A stretch of DNA of 64,000 bases from Chitinophagaceae bacterium UBA1931 (GTDB taxonomy: Bacteria; Bacteroidota; Bacteroidia; Chitinophagales; Chitinophagaceae), in the NCBI GenBank assembly GCA_002337125.1, contig DDFJ01000004.1, forward strand, positions 1,849,889-1,913,888. Direction: 5' to 3'. The notes beneath the pieces were generated by a model that was not told where the DNA came from, made no database searches, and saw only the letters and a list, made by a program, of their open reading frames with translations. A program made the position numbers and the translations under genes. Shown here one piece after another: positions 1 to 7,621 of the stretch; within the stretch, counting starts at the first letter, position 1; each line of letters opens with the position of its first letter.

Positions 1-40
1 GACAGATATGGACATATTCGGACATTGGCTGACATTGTAC
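1..40. repeat. Four 10-bp direct repeats starting with GACA
   Basis: The first 40 bases are four consecutive 10-mers that all begin with GACA; the last three begin with GACAT. The array probably continues to the left of the window. It lies downstream of the 376-aa gene. Its role is unknown; one helical turn per unit would suit a protein-binding array, but four units are too few to be confident. Confidence 0.35.
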
Positions 41-100
41 TACCTGGGAGAGGCGTTTGAGGAATAGAATCCGGGTAAGAAACAGGCTTTCTGACCGATG

Positions 101-1231
101 TTACCAACTGTATGAATACGGTTTTTTGATCGGCTCCAGGGTTTCCCGGTCGATATCCTGCAAAAGCTCATCCGGAGTTTCGGTGAAAGGGTCATACCAG
201 TCTGCCTTTCCCCTAGCCCACGAAAGCCAGGATTGCAATTCATCGTCGAGTTTGTTTTCGGCCTTTGCTTTGGCTTCTACTTCGTCGATATAATTTCTGA
301 GGTTGACAGCCTTATGCCAGCGGGAGGATTTGAGCAATGTATTCTTAAAATTGAGAAGGTCATTTTCCTTCCTTTTCTCATACTCTTTTCTGATTCTTTC
401 CTGTTCTTCCCTTATTTCCTGCTCTCTTTTCCAATGAAGTTCCCGTTCTTTTTGCTCATGTGCGACCAGCTCCAGTTTGGCAATAATCTTAGATAACATT
501 TCTTCAATAAGTATCGTTCCATCCTTCCATTCTTTATCGTGGTATGTTCCAATCTGAAAAGCCAGTATACCCGTTGGACGATACTCTGTACTATCATAGT
601 GGGTTCCTTTTACGATTTCTTTTTTAAGTTTTTCTCTGAATCTTATTTCTATTTTTTGGCCATCAATACGAACATATGTCTTGTCATTTTTGATTTCAAT
701 ATCATGCCCTCTTTTTCTGAGCGCTTTAATTAGTGTATCCATAAAACGCAAGGCTCTTGGGATATTAGGCTTTGCAACCCGAATGTCCAGCTCTTCTCTT
801 TCACAGCTTACCATTCCGTTATGCTCATAACGATCCTTTCTGTTCAGACTTTCTCTTGCCGCAATAATTAGTTCATCCGGCTTGCTGAGTTTCTCAGGAA
901 CTGATAAAGCTGGTTGTATTTCCTTTTCAATTTGCTGCTGAAGAATTTTTGAAGGTGAAGGAGTAGCAGCTATGTTTTTCATTTCTTCAGTTCTTAAACT
1001 TAATGTTACTTCCTTGTCGCCATTGTAATTGGCTGACAGCTTTGGTTGATTTGTCTTCTTATTGAATTTGAGTTTCTGCCAGTGACCGGCCTTGGGCAAT
1101 GGTATTTCCATTTTAACACAGATCTTCCGTAGCCCTACATCAGAGATCGCATATTTTTTGGAAAGCGTCAGCAGCGGAACCGACCAAACTAAATCATATA
1201 GTTCGTTACGGGTGAATGTTTCTTTTTCCAT
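101..1231 (-). CDS. Conserved hypothetical protein with N-terminal HTH-like domain and coiled coil
   Basis: A 376-aa protein of unknown function. Residues 5-55 (start TRNELYDLVWSVPL, then KKYAISDVGLRKIC and a proline-rich turn) resemble a short helix-turn-helix domain that I know from many uncharacterised bacterial proteins, where it is followed by an unrelated body. Residues about 255-300 are dense in E, K and R and should form a coiled coil. There is no signal peptide and no membrane segment. The gene stands alone, with about 170 bp before the HipA-like gene, and is oriented like it. It lies in the accessory island, so a defence or mobile-element role is possible, but nothing in the sequence shows one. 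Confidence 0.75.
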   Translation of the reverse strand: MEKETFTRNELYDLVWSVPLLTLSKKYAISDVGLRKICVKMEIPLPKAGHWQKLKFNKKTNQPKLSANYNGDKEVTLSLRTEEMKNIAATPSPSKILQQQIEKEIQPALSVPEKLSKPDELIIAARESLNRKDRYEHNGMVSCEREELDIRVAKPNIPRALRFMDTLIKALRKRGHDIEIKNDKTYVRIDGQKIEIRFREKLKKEIVKGTHYDSTEYRPTGILAFQIGTYHDKEWKDGTILIEEMLSKIIAKLELVAHEQKERELHWKREQEIREEQERIRKEYEKRKENDLLNFKNTLLKSSRWHKAVNLRNYIDEVEAKAKAENKLDDELQSWLSWARGKADWYDPFTETPDELLQDIDRETLEPIKKPYSYSW

Positions 1232-1398
1232 AAACTTATTTTGAATTCAATAGCCAGTTTCTCCAACTCAGCCTTTTTTTAGTCCATGAAGTTAACCCGG
1301 ATTCATCCGTTATTGTTTGGTTACGGGAATTTGAACATTACGGAGCATTTGCGGAGGGATTGAGGAGCCGTTGAATTTGATGCGGTGCAATTAAGGAG

Positions 1399-2358
1399 CT
1401 ATAACCCCAGCACTTTAGCCCTTTGCTGTATCAATTGGAGGTATTGCTCCTGCAAGGAATTATCTATAAAACTCTGGGGAATAAACTGCAACCAGCTTTC
1501 AACGGCATTGGCAAATTTGCCGTACATATTCTGGATCGCTTTTTCTTCCAACACCTTGAAGGAAGAAAAGACGATATCAAAATCTTTACGTAGCAATTTT
1601 CTTTTTTTGCCATTGAAGTTCAGCGCCAGCTCTTCATTATCTCCCTGTACCACCAATGCGGAAGCCACCATATCATAAGCCGGGGATAAAATAAAACCGG
1701 TGCCCGGCTGCTCTATCAATGAAAAGTTTTTCAGGTGCATGTCGGCATTACCGGTCAGAAAGGAAAACAATACCTGTTCAAAAAAATTGATCAGGTCCAG
1801 CACCGGGTTAGCGGAGTATTTCAAAATGGCTTTCCCGATCTGTTCATACGATCCTTTGTACTTGTCCTCGGTAAGCCGTTCTGTTAACTGGCACATATCT
1901 TCCATGTGCAGCTTGCTTTTTTTATGGCGGTCGATTCGTTTGGTAATGTAGGCAAGATTACCGCCCTGCATTCGTATCAGTGAGTGAGGTACGGTTGCTA
2001 TTCCTGCCAGTTCTGCCAGGTGCATGGTAAGGTCTTCCAGCTCGGGCAACTGCGGGTATTGTTTAGTAGGCGGTTTTAAAATATACCCTCCCCATAAACC
2101 AACAATGGTAAACCGTTGCGGCGTTTTTTGCCCTTCTTTTTGCTTACCTGGTTTTTCTATGTCCAGGGAGAGCTTGGGTTGTACACCGGTAACAGCCACC
2201 TGACTTTTAATCACCTGTTCTCCCAGCTCCAGCATCTGATCTTCGGTATAAGGCAGTATCGGCGGCTCGGGTTTACCAAAGATCTTCCGGCTGCAGGCAG
2301 GATGAAAATCAAGCTGTCCGTTTTCCAGTTTGTTATAGCAATACAAACAGTTCATCAT
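1399..2358 (-). CDS. HipA C-terminal kinase domain protein (HipT-like toxin)
   Basis: A 319-aa Ser/Thr kinase of the HipA family and the probable toxin of the operon. HipA kinases stop growth by phosphorylating targets such as aminoacyl-tRNA synthetases (family knowledge; the target here is unknown). Visible features: a zinc-knuckle-like N-terminus (C4, C7, H19, C22), a VTGVQPKLS glycine-rich loop at 56-64, the catalytic segment GNADMHLKN at 203-211 with D206 and N211, and the metal-binding D229 in PAYDM. It lacks the N-terminal subdomain of E. coli HipA, which is encoded separately by the preceding gene. The start ATG overlaps the end of that gene by 4 bp, which implies translational coupling. 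It could act as in the three-gene HipBST systems. Confidence 0.85.
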   Translation of the reverse strand: MMNCLYCYNKLENGQLDFHPACSRKIFGKPEPPILPYTEDQMLELGEQVIKSQVAVTGVQPKLSLDIEKPGKQKEGQKTPQRFTIVGLWGGYILKPPTKQYPQLPELEDLTMHLAELAGIATVPHSLIRMQGGNLAYITKRIDRHKKSKLHMEDMCQLTERLTEDKYKGSYEQIGKAILKYSANPVLDLINFFEQVLFSFLTGNADMHLKNFSLIEQPGTGFILSPAYDMVASALVVQGDNEELALNFNGKKRKLLRKDFDIVFSSFKVLEEKAIQNMYGKFANAVESWLQFIPQSFIDNSLQEQYLQLIQQRAKVLGL

Positions 2359-2681
2359 TTTTCTTCTTTGGCTTCAACAATACTTACTGCACCAATACAA
2401 TCTTTGCAGCAGGCTAATAAAAGTCCCATCCTGTCACGCTCGTTCAGCTTCCAGTTTTTTTCTGCTACTTCCAGTAACCATCCTTCGGGAATCAATCCGT
2501 CAAAAAACGGGATCATCGTTTTGCTGTTGTAGGGTTTGTCTGTCAATGGCAGGGTAAGACTAACGGCTTTTGCGTGTGCTGCATTAAGGTAGGCAGCATC
2601 ATACCAGAAACGGTAACCATCTTCCGTTTCGGAAAGGTAGCCCGCTGTATGACCATTCATCAATATATTAGCTTTCCTCAT
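2355..2681 (-). CDS. HipA N-terminal domain protein (HipS-like)
   Basis: A protein of about 108 aa equal to the N-terminal subdomain of HipA (the Couple_hipA family): NGHTAGYLSE near the start and the hallmark FFDGLIPEGW in the middle. I chose the ATG giving MRKANILMNG at 2681. An upstream in-frame ATG at 2729 would extend it 16 residues into hipB coding sequence. With this start it overlaps hipB by 14 bp and the kinase gene by 4 bp. In HipBST systems the equivalent small protein HipS, not HipB, neutralises the kinase; by analogy this may be the antitoxin or a regulatory subunit. That role is inferred from gene order and domain split only. Confidence 0.8.
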   Translation of the reverse strand: MRKANILMNGHTAGYLSETEDGYRFWYDAAYLNAAHAKAVSLTLPLTDKPYNSKTMIPFFDGLIPEGWLLEVAEKNWKLNERDRMGLLLACCKDCIGAVSIVEAKEEK

Positions 2682-2904
2682 GGAGAAGTGATTTTCGGTT
2701 AACAGGTACAGGGCCCAGTTCATGCCCAAAAAGTTTCAGCACCTGGTTTACCTTATCCATTTTAAGCGTGGTTTTTCCCTGCTCCACGTCTCTTACAAAG
2801 CGCAGGCCCACACCCGCCTTAGCGGCCAGCTCAGGTTGAGTGAGATTAGCTTGTTTGCGCTTGTCCTTTATGAAACGGGATAATGTGTTGTTTTCGTTTT
2901 CCAT
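2668..2904 (-). CDS. hipB: HipB-like XRE antitoxin / autorepressor
   Basis: A 78-aa Cro/C1-type helix-turn-helix protein. The HTH spans roughly residues 8-62 (FIKDKRKQANLTQPELAAKA, then GLRFVRDVEQGK), a good match to HipB proteins that bind operator palindromes and partner a HipA kinase. It is the first gene of the hipB-hipS-hipT-like operon. Three TACCCT-type palindromes lie directly upstream, the nearest only a few bases from the start codon, so autorepression is very likely. Confidence 0.85.
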   Translation of the reverse strand: MENENNTLSRFIKDKRKQANLTQPELAAKAGVGLRFVRDVEQGKTTLKMDKVNQVLKLFGHELGPVPVNRKSLLHEES

Positions 2905-2908
2905 TGTG

Positions 2909-3003
2909 TACCCTTTCGGGTATAAAGTTAATAATATAATTATAAATGTACCCTAAAGGGTATATTATTTTAATAAACAAACAATATTATACCTTAAGGG
3001 GTA
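2909..3003. promoter_or_regulatory. Three HipB-type operator palindromes
   Basis: Three 14-bp copies of a palindrome: TACCCTTTCGGGTA at 2909-2922, TACCCTAAAGGGTA at 2949-2962 and TACCTTAAGGGGTA at 2990-3003. Start-to-start spacing is 40 and 41 bp, about four helical turns, so all three would face the same side of the DNA. The AT-rich DNA between them should hold the hip promoter. The layout fits cooperative autorepression by the HipB-like protein; E. coli hipBA also has several spaced operators. The copy at 2990 could also affect rightward transcription of the next operon. Confidence 0.8.
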
Positions 3004-3068
3004 TAAAATTAATTTGTAAAATACTTTCTACTTTCATAATTGTTCAATATATTGCACTAACAGAATCA

Positions 3069-3091
3069 AATATGGGAAGGATTCCCATATT
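3069..3091. promoter_or_regulatory. Perfect 10-bp inverted repeat before the defence operon
   Basis: AATATGGGAA and TTCCCATATT with a 3-bp centre (GGA) form a perfect dyad about 40 bp upstream of the first gene of the plus-strand run. It is likely an operator for that run, perhaps bound by the XRE protein encoded two genes in. It could also be a small RNA hairpin. No experimental link can be seen. Confidence 0.5.
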
Positions 3092-3129
3092 AAAAGCGGG
3101 GGCAACGCTATACAAACTGCATATTCAAA

Positions 3130-3381
3130 ATGACACAGTCTAAAAATCTTCCAGTTCTTAAAATCGGAGACCGGGTAACGTTTGACACAGATCAGATAGA
3201 ATTATTTAAAGCTGAAACAAGCAGTGAGGATAAAGCTGTAAAGCAATACCAGCAACTGGTGCTCGGTGGTGTTGATCAGGTTGGCGTAGTAAAGGAACTG
3301 GGTGGTAATCTTACAACGGTATCTTATCCCGATGGATGGGATTTACCGGTTCCTACCAAATATCTTATTGTTTTACCTTAG
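3130..3381 (+). CDS. Small hypothetical protein
   Basis: An 83-aa protein that I do not recognise. It is polar, has no signal peptide or membrane segment, and contains short beta-rich stretches (LKIGDRVTFD, VGVVKELGGNLTTVSYPDGW, then VPTKYLIVLP) that suggest a small SH3-like barrel. The stop codon lies 2 bp before the start of the XRE gene, so the two are probably co-transcribed and may be co-regulators of the operon or a small toxin-antitoxin-like pair; neither idea has sequence support beyond position. Confidence 0.6.
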   Translation: MTQSKNLPVLKIGDRVTFDTDQIELFKAETSSEDKAVKQYQQLVLGGVDQVGVVKELGGNLTTVSYPDGWDLPVPTKYLIVLP

Positions 3382-3383
3382 AA

Positions 3384-3638
3384 ATGAAAAACACTGTTAT
3401 GACAAAAAAGGCCCGGCCTACAGATGAACATATTAGAAAGTATCGTGAAGAAATTGGCGAGACCATACGTTCATTCCGGGAAAAAAGAGGATATAGTCAG
3501 GATGAACTGGCAGAGATAATGGATGTGCACCGGTCAACAATTTCAAAGGTTGAAACAGGCAAGTTTTCAATAACAGTGGATTACCTGACAAGATTTGCGT
3601 GGTATCTGGATTTTAAATTTTCCGTCATTGAAAAGTAG
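3384..3638 (+). CDS. XRE-family transcriptional regulator (controller-like)
   Basis: An 84-aa single-domain Cro/C1 helix-turn-helix protein. The HTH spans about residues 18-72 (TIRSFREKRGYSQDELAEIM, then VHRSTISKVETGK). Size and position just before a DNA methyltransferase module resemble the controller (C) proteins of restriction-modification systems. The ATG at 3384, 2 bp after the previous stop, is preferred; an in-frame ATG further upstream would lie inside that gene, and one at 3399 is also possible. It is followed 22 bp later by vsr. It likely controls expression of the defence operon, possibly through the inverted repeat at 3069-3091. Confidence 0.75.
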   Translation: MKNTVMTKKARPTDEHIRKYREEIGETIRSFREKRGYSQDELAEIMDVHRSTISKVETGKFSITVDYLTRFAWYLDFKFSVIEK

Positions 3639-3660
3639 AGAATAACATTTTTCATTTTGC

Positions 3661-4116
3661 ATGAAAGAGAATTCATTAGAAAAAAGGTTCATTCGAGATG
3701 GTAGAGCCCCGATTCCGAAAAAAATTGCGACGTCTTGGGTAATGAGTGCTAACAGGTCAAAGAACACTAAACCAGAATTAGTTTTTAGAAAATCGATTTG
3801 GTCAATGGGAATTCGGGGTTACAGGCTTCATTGGAAAAAAACACCAGGTCAACCAGACATAGCATTTCCAAGCAAAAGAGTGGCGGTTTTTATTAATGGA
3901 TGCTTTTGGCATCGATGCCCTAAATGCAGACTACCAATTCCTAAAATGAATTCAAATTTTTGGAGTGAAAAATTTAAAAAAAATATAGAACGAGACAAAT
4001 CAAAAATCTCTTTATTGAAAAAAAACGAATGGAAGGTATTAGTTGTATGGGAATGTGAATTAAGGGACAATCTTAAAGCTTGTGTTGATGAATTAAAACT
4101 GTATTTGAGTAATTAA
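3661..4116 (+). CDS. vsr: Very short patch repair endonuclease
   Basis: A 151-aa Vsr family endonuclease. Vsr nicks the DNA 5' of T in T:G mismatches that arise when 5-methylcytosine deaminates, so it limits the mutagenic cost of a neighbouring cytosine methyltransferase. Visible motifs: MSANRSKNTKPE at 28-39, the catalytic D66 in GQPDI, FINGCFWHRCPKC at 77-89 with the metal and zinc residues (C81, H84, C86, C89), and VVWECEL with C132. Where E. coli Vsr has Thr-His before GCFWH this protein has Ile-Asn (78-79), so activity may differ. It sits 46 bp before the methyltransferase gene, its expected partner. Vsr is not a standard component of DISARM. Confidence 0.9.
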   Translation: MKENSLEKRFIRDGRAPIPKKIATSWVMSANRSKNTKPELVFRKSIWSMGIRGYRLHWKKTPGQPDIAFPSKRVAVFINGCFWHRCPKCRLPIPKMNSNFWSEKFKKNIERDKSKISLLKKNEWKVLVVWECELRDNLKACVDELKLYLSN

Positions 4117-4162
4117 CCGAAATAAAATTTATCAAAAGAACTTTTAAATAATTGCATATTTA

Positions 4163-5872
4163 ATGAGCCGACTAACTGTAATAGATCTTTTTTGTGGGGC
4201 AGGAGGTTTTTCTGAAGGGTTTCGGCAAGAAGGATTTGAAATAAAGATGGGAATTGATCGTTGGGAGCCAGCAATAAAGACTTTCAACCACAACTTTGAA
4301 TTAAACTGCCCCGTAAAGAACATTCTCGATTTTCAAGACAGTATCGAGGAGATCGAATCTCTCCCGGATACTGACATAATTATTGGAAGTCCACCTTGCG
4401 TGACATTTTCATCATCTAATATTTCGGGGAAGGCCGACAAGACTTCTGGTATAACTTTAACCCAAATATTTTTGAAGATAGTAGCTGTAAAAAAATGGAA
4501 GCCAGGCTCCAAATTGAAAGCTTGGTTTATGGAAAATGTCCCAAGTTCAATAAAACATCTAGGAAATGAATATACGTTTGAAGAACTAGGCTTAGGAGAT
4601 TGGGCTGCAAAAAATAAGATTGGAAGAACCAAAGTGGCTATAAAACTATTAGGGAATCAACATATAGTCAATTCAGCGGACTATGGGAGCGCTCAATGTA
4701 GAGAAAGAGTTATAGCAGGTGAGATTGTAAATAAAAAGAAGCTCGTCATTCCAAAAACAACACATATAAACCCAGAACAAACAAGTGAAATATTGAAATC
4801 ATGGCGCTCTCTTAAAGATATCAAAAAAGCCCTTCCAAGCCCATATTCCAATTTTAGTACGAGAAAGGTTGTTGATCCAAATTATCCTGGGATAGAACTT
4901 AGTCTAAATAAGGTAACTGATCATTTTTATGACACAGGCCTTTTTCAGTGTGAATGGAAGCAATCAAAATTCTTAAAAATCAATCATCCCTATATGGGGA
5001 AAATGTCCTTCCCAGAAAATGAAGACAAACCAAGTCGAACAATTACAGCTACCAAAATAGGCACCTCGAGAGAAGCAATAATTTACCGATCGGAATCAGG
5101 TCGAATAGGAAATGGCGAATTCAGGACTCCAACCGTTCGGGAAGCAGCTTGCATTATGGGATTTCCAATCACTTTTCAATTTCTTGGAGGCGAAACAACA
5201 AAGTGGCGGCTCGTAGGTAATGCCGTATGTCCATCAGTAGCAAGAGCATTTGCTAAACAAGTTCGAATAGAGCTAAGGCTTGGGAAACCAGAAAAATTAT
5301 TTTTAAGCTCTGAACCACGTCTTGAAAATATCAATAATCTGAACACTTTTTCGCCAAAAATATTTCAGACTCCACCCAAAAGAAATAAAGGGTCAAGATT
5401 TAGGCGACATCCATTTAAAGATGGAAATATTACAGTTACATTATCAAATTACGATATTAATAAGAATGGGAAAAATACACGCAAATGGAGAACTTCAATA
5501 CAATATGGAAATGGTGAAGGATTCCCAACATTTAATCTGCCAGATGGTTTCTATAAAAAAATCGAAAGAACCATTGAAAAAGAAATACATGGATTTGCTT
5601 TTCTCGAAATTATTAACAACGGTTTCTCAGAGAAAATAGCAAAAGGGGAAATACTTCAGGAAATGTATGAAGTTCAAAAACCAAAGAAAATATATTTAGA
5701 ACCAACGACACTAATTGAAAAAATTGCAGAGATTATTGAAAACCTAAAAATTGAAAACGAAAAGTTCGAACAAAATAATACGATTATATTTAAGAATAAA
5801 GAAAATGTGCCATTAAAGCAGCTATTTGCTCTTTATGCCATTAATAAAATTGCTACAATAGCAAATAATTAA
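4163..5872 (+). CDS. DNA (cytosine-5-)-methyltransferase, DrmMII-like
   Basis: A 569-aa C5-cytosine methyltransferase. Motif I is DLFCGAGGFSEGF at 8-20, motif IV SPPCVTFS at 76-83 with the nucleophile C79, motif VI ENVP at 124-127, motif VIII QCRER at 178-182, motif IX TPTVREAACIMGFP at 322-335 and motif X VGNAVCPSVARAF at 351-363. The target recognition region lies between VIII and IX. In class 2 DISARM such an enzyme (DrmMII) marks host DNA as self. About 200 residues after motif X are extra: a basic stretch (RFRRHPFKDG) and a Lys/Glu-rich C-terminus of unknown role. The end lies 3 bp before the next start codon. Coding is AT-rich compared with the core genes. Confidence 0.9.
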   Translation: MSRLTVIDLFCGAGGFSEGFRQEGFEIKMGIDRWEPAIKTFNHNFELNCPVKNILDFQDSIEEIESLPDTDIIIGSPPCVTFSSSNISGKADKTSGITLTQIFLKIVAVKKWKPGSKLKAWFMENVPSSIKHLGNEYTFEELGLGDWAAKNKIGRTKVAIKLLGNQHIVNSADYGSAQCRERVIAGEIVNKKKLVIPKTTHINPEQTSEILKSWRSLKDIKKALPSPYSNFSTRKVVDPNYPGIELSLNKVTDHFYDTGLFQCEWKQSKFLKINHPYMGKMSFPENEDKPSRTITATKIGTSREAIIYRSESGRIGNGEFRTPTVREAACIMGFPITFQFLGGETTKWRLVGNAVCPSVARAFAKQVRIELRLGKPEKLFLSSEPRLENINNLNTFSPKIFQTPPKRNKGSRFRRHPFKDGNITVTLSNYDINKNGKNTRKWRTSIQYGNGEGFPTFNLPDGFYKKIERTIEKEIHGFAFLEIINNGFSEKIAKGEILQEMYEVQKPKKIYLEPTTLIEKIAEIIENLKIENEKFEQNNTIIFKNKENVPLKQLFALYAINKIATIANN

Positions 5873-5875
5873 TTA

Positions 5876-7621
5876 ATGCCTGTAAGATTTCACCCATTTA
5901 ACCCGATTGATGCTTTGGAAAAAATAATCCTAAAGCAAGATGGATCGCCATTACAGGGTGAGATTGACATTTATAGAAAACTTCATAATGACTTAGCGTC
6001 AAGCCAAGAAGAATGGGATGTGTGGCATGATTTAAAGCTCCCTGAACATTCCGATTGTTTCAATTATTATAAGAAAACTTCTGCTCAAATAGATTTTCTT
6101 ATTCTCTGGAAGGAAGGCGTCATGGCACTTGAGGTAAAAGGTGGTTTTATTTCTACCAGAGATAATAAATTTTATTATGGAAAGCATTTTGAAGACGAAA
6201 TGCGGCAAAACCCATTTAAACAGGTAGAAGGTTACAAGCATACGCTAAAAGATAATATTCTCAACAATATAAAGGGCTGTTTCTTTTGCGAAGCCGTTGC
6301 TTTTCCTCATGTCAATTACCCTTTTGAATCGAAACTTATAGATAAAAATCTTCTATGGACTGACTACACGGCCGCGAATCACAGTAATTCAATGGAGATA
6401 TTTATTAAGAATGTCTTTGCTTCTACAAAGCTCAAACACAAGAAGCATTTTAGAACGTATTCTGATTTATCCATAAAGCAAATTGAGGCCGTTAAAAAAA
6501 TATTAATCCCAATCATTGGTGACCGTAATAAATTCACCAATATCGACACTCTAAACTGGCTTGGGATTCAAAACATCGAAATACTTGAAGGGCTTTATAA
6601 GAATTCCAGGATTATGATCGAAGGCCCTCCTGGTAGTGGAAAGACCACCATAGCAAAAGCGTTTATTGATAGGCAATTTGGTAAATGTGGGATCTATTTA
6701 TGCTGGAATAATTTTTTGAGTCACTTTACCAAGCATCTATTGAAGACTAGATCAAACGGTGTTGATATTGAGGTCACCACTTTTTTTCGATTCATGTTAA
6801 AGCATAACCCTGATCTTAAATATGAGGAAGTAATTCGTCTAAATGAATCTCAATTTTACGAACTGTTTAAACAAACCATTAGTAAATTGGAAAGGACGAA
6901 TTCTTTAAAGCAATATGACTTCGTGGTTATTGACGAAGGACAGGATATTCTTGACAGAGGGTTGGACTTATTCATTAATAAATTTTGTGGCTATAACGGT
7001 AATGGGTTGAGCAACGGTAGTGCCTTAGTCCTGTGTGATATTGATCAAAGTTATTCGGCAAGCGGCAGGAATGTGATGGAGCTTGCTGATTTACTAACGG
7101 AATATTTTTCGCACTTTAAATTGAATGATGTTAAACGCAGTGCGCAGAATCCTGATATTAGAAAACTCTCATGCGAGCTTTTGGATTCTCCAAAAGCCTT
7201 GGCAGCCGATAGTTTTTCAGTTACCTATCCCAATATTCCTGTGATAGTTCATAGTTCCCTTGAAAGCGTTAAGCGCCATTTAGTTCAAGAAGTTCTGAGC
7301 TCGATCCGCAGTGCAACTTCTTCTCTTCGTGGTGAGGATTGTATTGTTTTAATAGAATCTTCTCTTCTGAAAGGAACATTCAAAGGACAACCTGATATGA
7401 ATTATGAGTTGACGATAAAAGATATTGAGGAGTTAAACGAAAATAATATTGCTGATACTGCTAACAAACTTAGATATACCTCCATCTTGAAGTATAAGGG
7501 TCTGGAAAAGAAAAATGTTTACCTGATAATTACAGAACCGTCTGAATTGAATAAGTATGAAATCTTTGTGGGCATCACTCGAGCGATTTACAACGTAGAA
7601 ATTAATATTGTAAAACCGTGA
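5876..7621 (+). CDS. NERD nuclease domain fused to superfamily 1 helicase
   Basis: A 581-aa protein. Residues 25-145 form a NERD-type nuclease domain with the PD-(D/E)xK pattern: GEID at 28-31, D73 in QIDFLIL and E86-x-K88 in ALEVKGG. Residues about 240-581 are a UvrD/DUF2075-like ATPase: Walker A GPPGSGKT at 250-257, Walker B DEGQD at 353-357, and near the end KYKGLEKKNV and FVGITRAI, which match helicase motifs V and VI. It may unwind and cut DNA. It lies inside the DISARM-like operon and overlaps the next gene by 4 bp (GTGA), so the two are made together. Standard DISARM has a phospholipase-D protein (DrmC) as its nuclease-like subunit; this protein may take that place. That substitution is an inference. 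Confidence 0.8.
   Translation: MPVRFHPFNPIDALEKIILKQDGSPLQGEIDIYRKLHNDLASSQEEWDVWHDLKLPEHSDCFNYYKKTSAQIDFLILWKEGVMALEVKGGFISTRDNKFYYGKHFEDEMRQNPFKQVEGYKHTLKDNILNNIKGCFFCEAVAFPHVNYPFESKLIDKNLLWTDYTAANHSNSMEIFIKNVFASTKLKHKKHFRTYSDLSIKQIEAVKKILIPIIGDRNKFTNIDTLNWLGIQNIEILEGLYKNSRIMIEGPPGSGKTTIAKAFIDRQFGKCGIYLCWNNFLSHFTKHLLKTRSNGVDIEVTTFFRFMLKHNPDLKYEEVIRLNESQFYELFKQTISKLERTNSLKQYDFVVIDEGQDILDRGLDLFINKFCGYNGNGLSNGSALVLCDIDQSYSASGRNVMELADLLTEYFSHFKLNDVKRSAQNPDIRKLSCELLDSPKALAADSFSVTYPNIPVIVHSSLESVKRHLVQEVLSSIRSATSSLRGEDCIVLIESSLLKGTFKGQPDMNYELTIKDIEELNENNIADTANKLRYTSILKYKGLEKKNVYLIITEPSELNKYEIFVGITRAIYNVEINIVKP

Noticed and set aside
1..3130. Left attachment site (duplicate of the tRNA-Phe 3' end)
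   Set aside because: No copy of the T-arm/acceptor sequence (GGGCGGGATCGAAC) was seen in the left part of the window. It may lie outside, and serine recombinases need only a very short core.
2946..3143. A 65-aa reading frame between hipB and the defence run
   Set aside because: It covers two operator palindromes and the inverted repeat, and its sequence shows no protein-like pattern.
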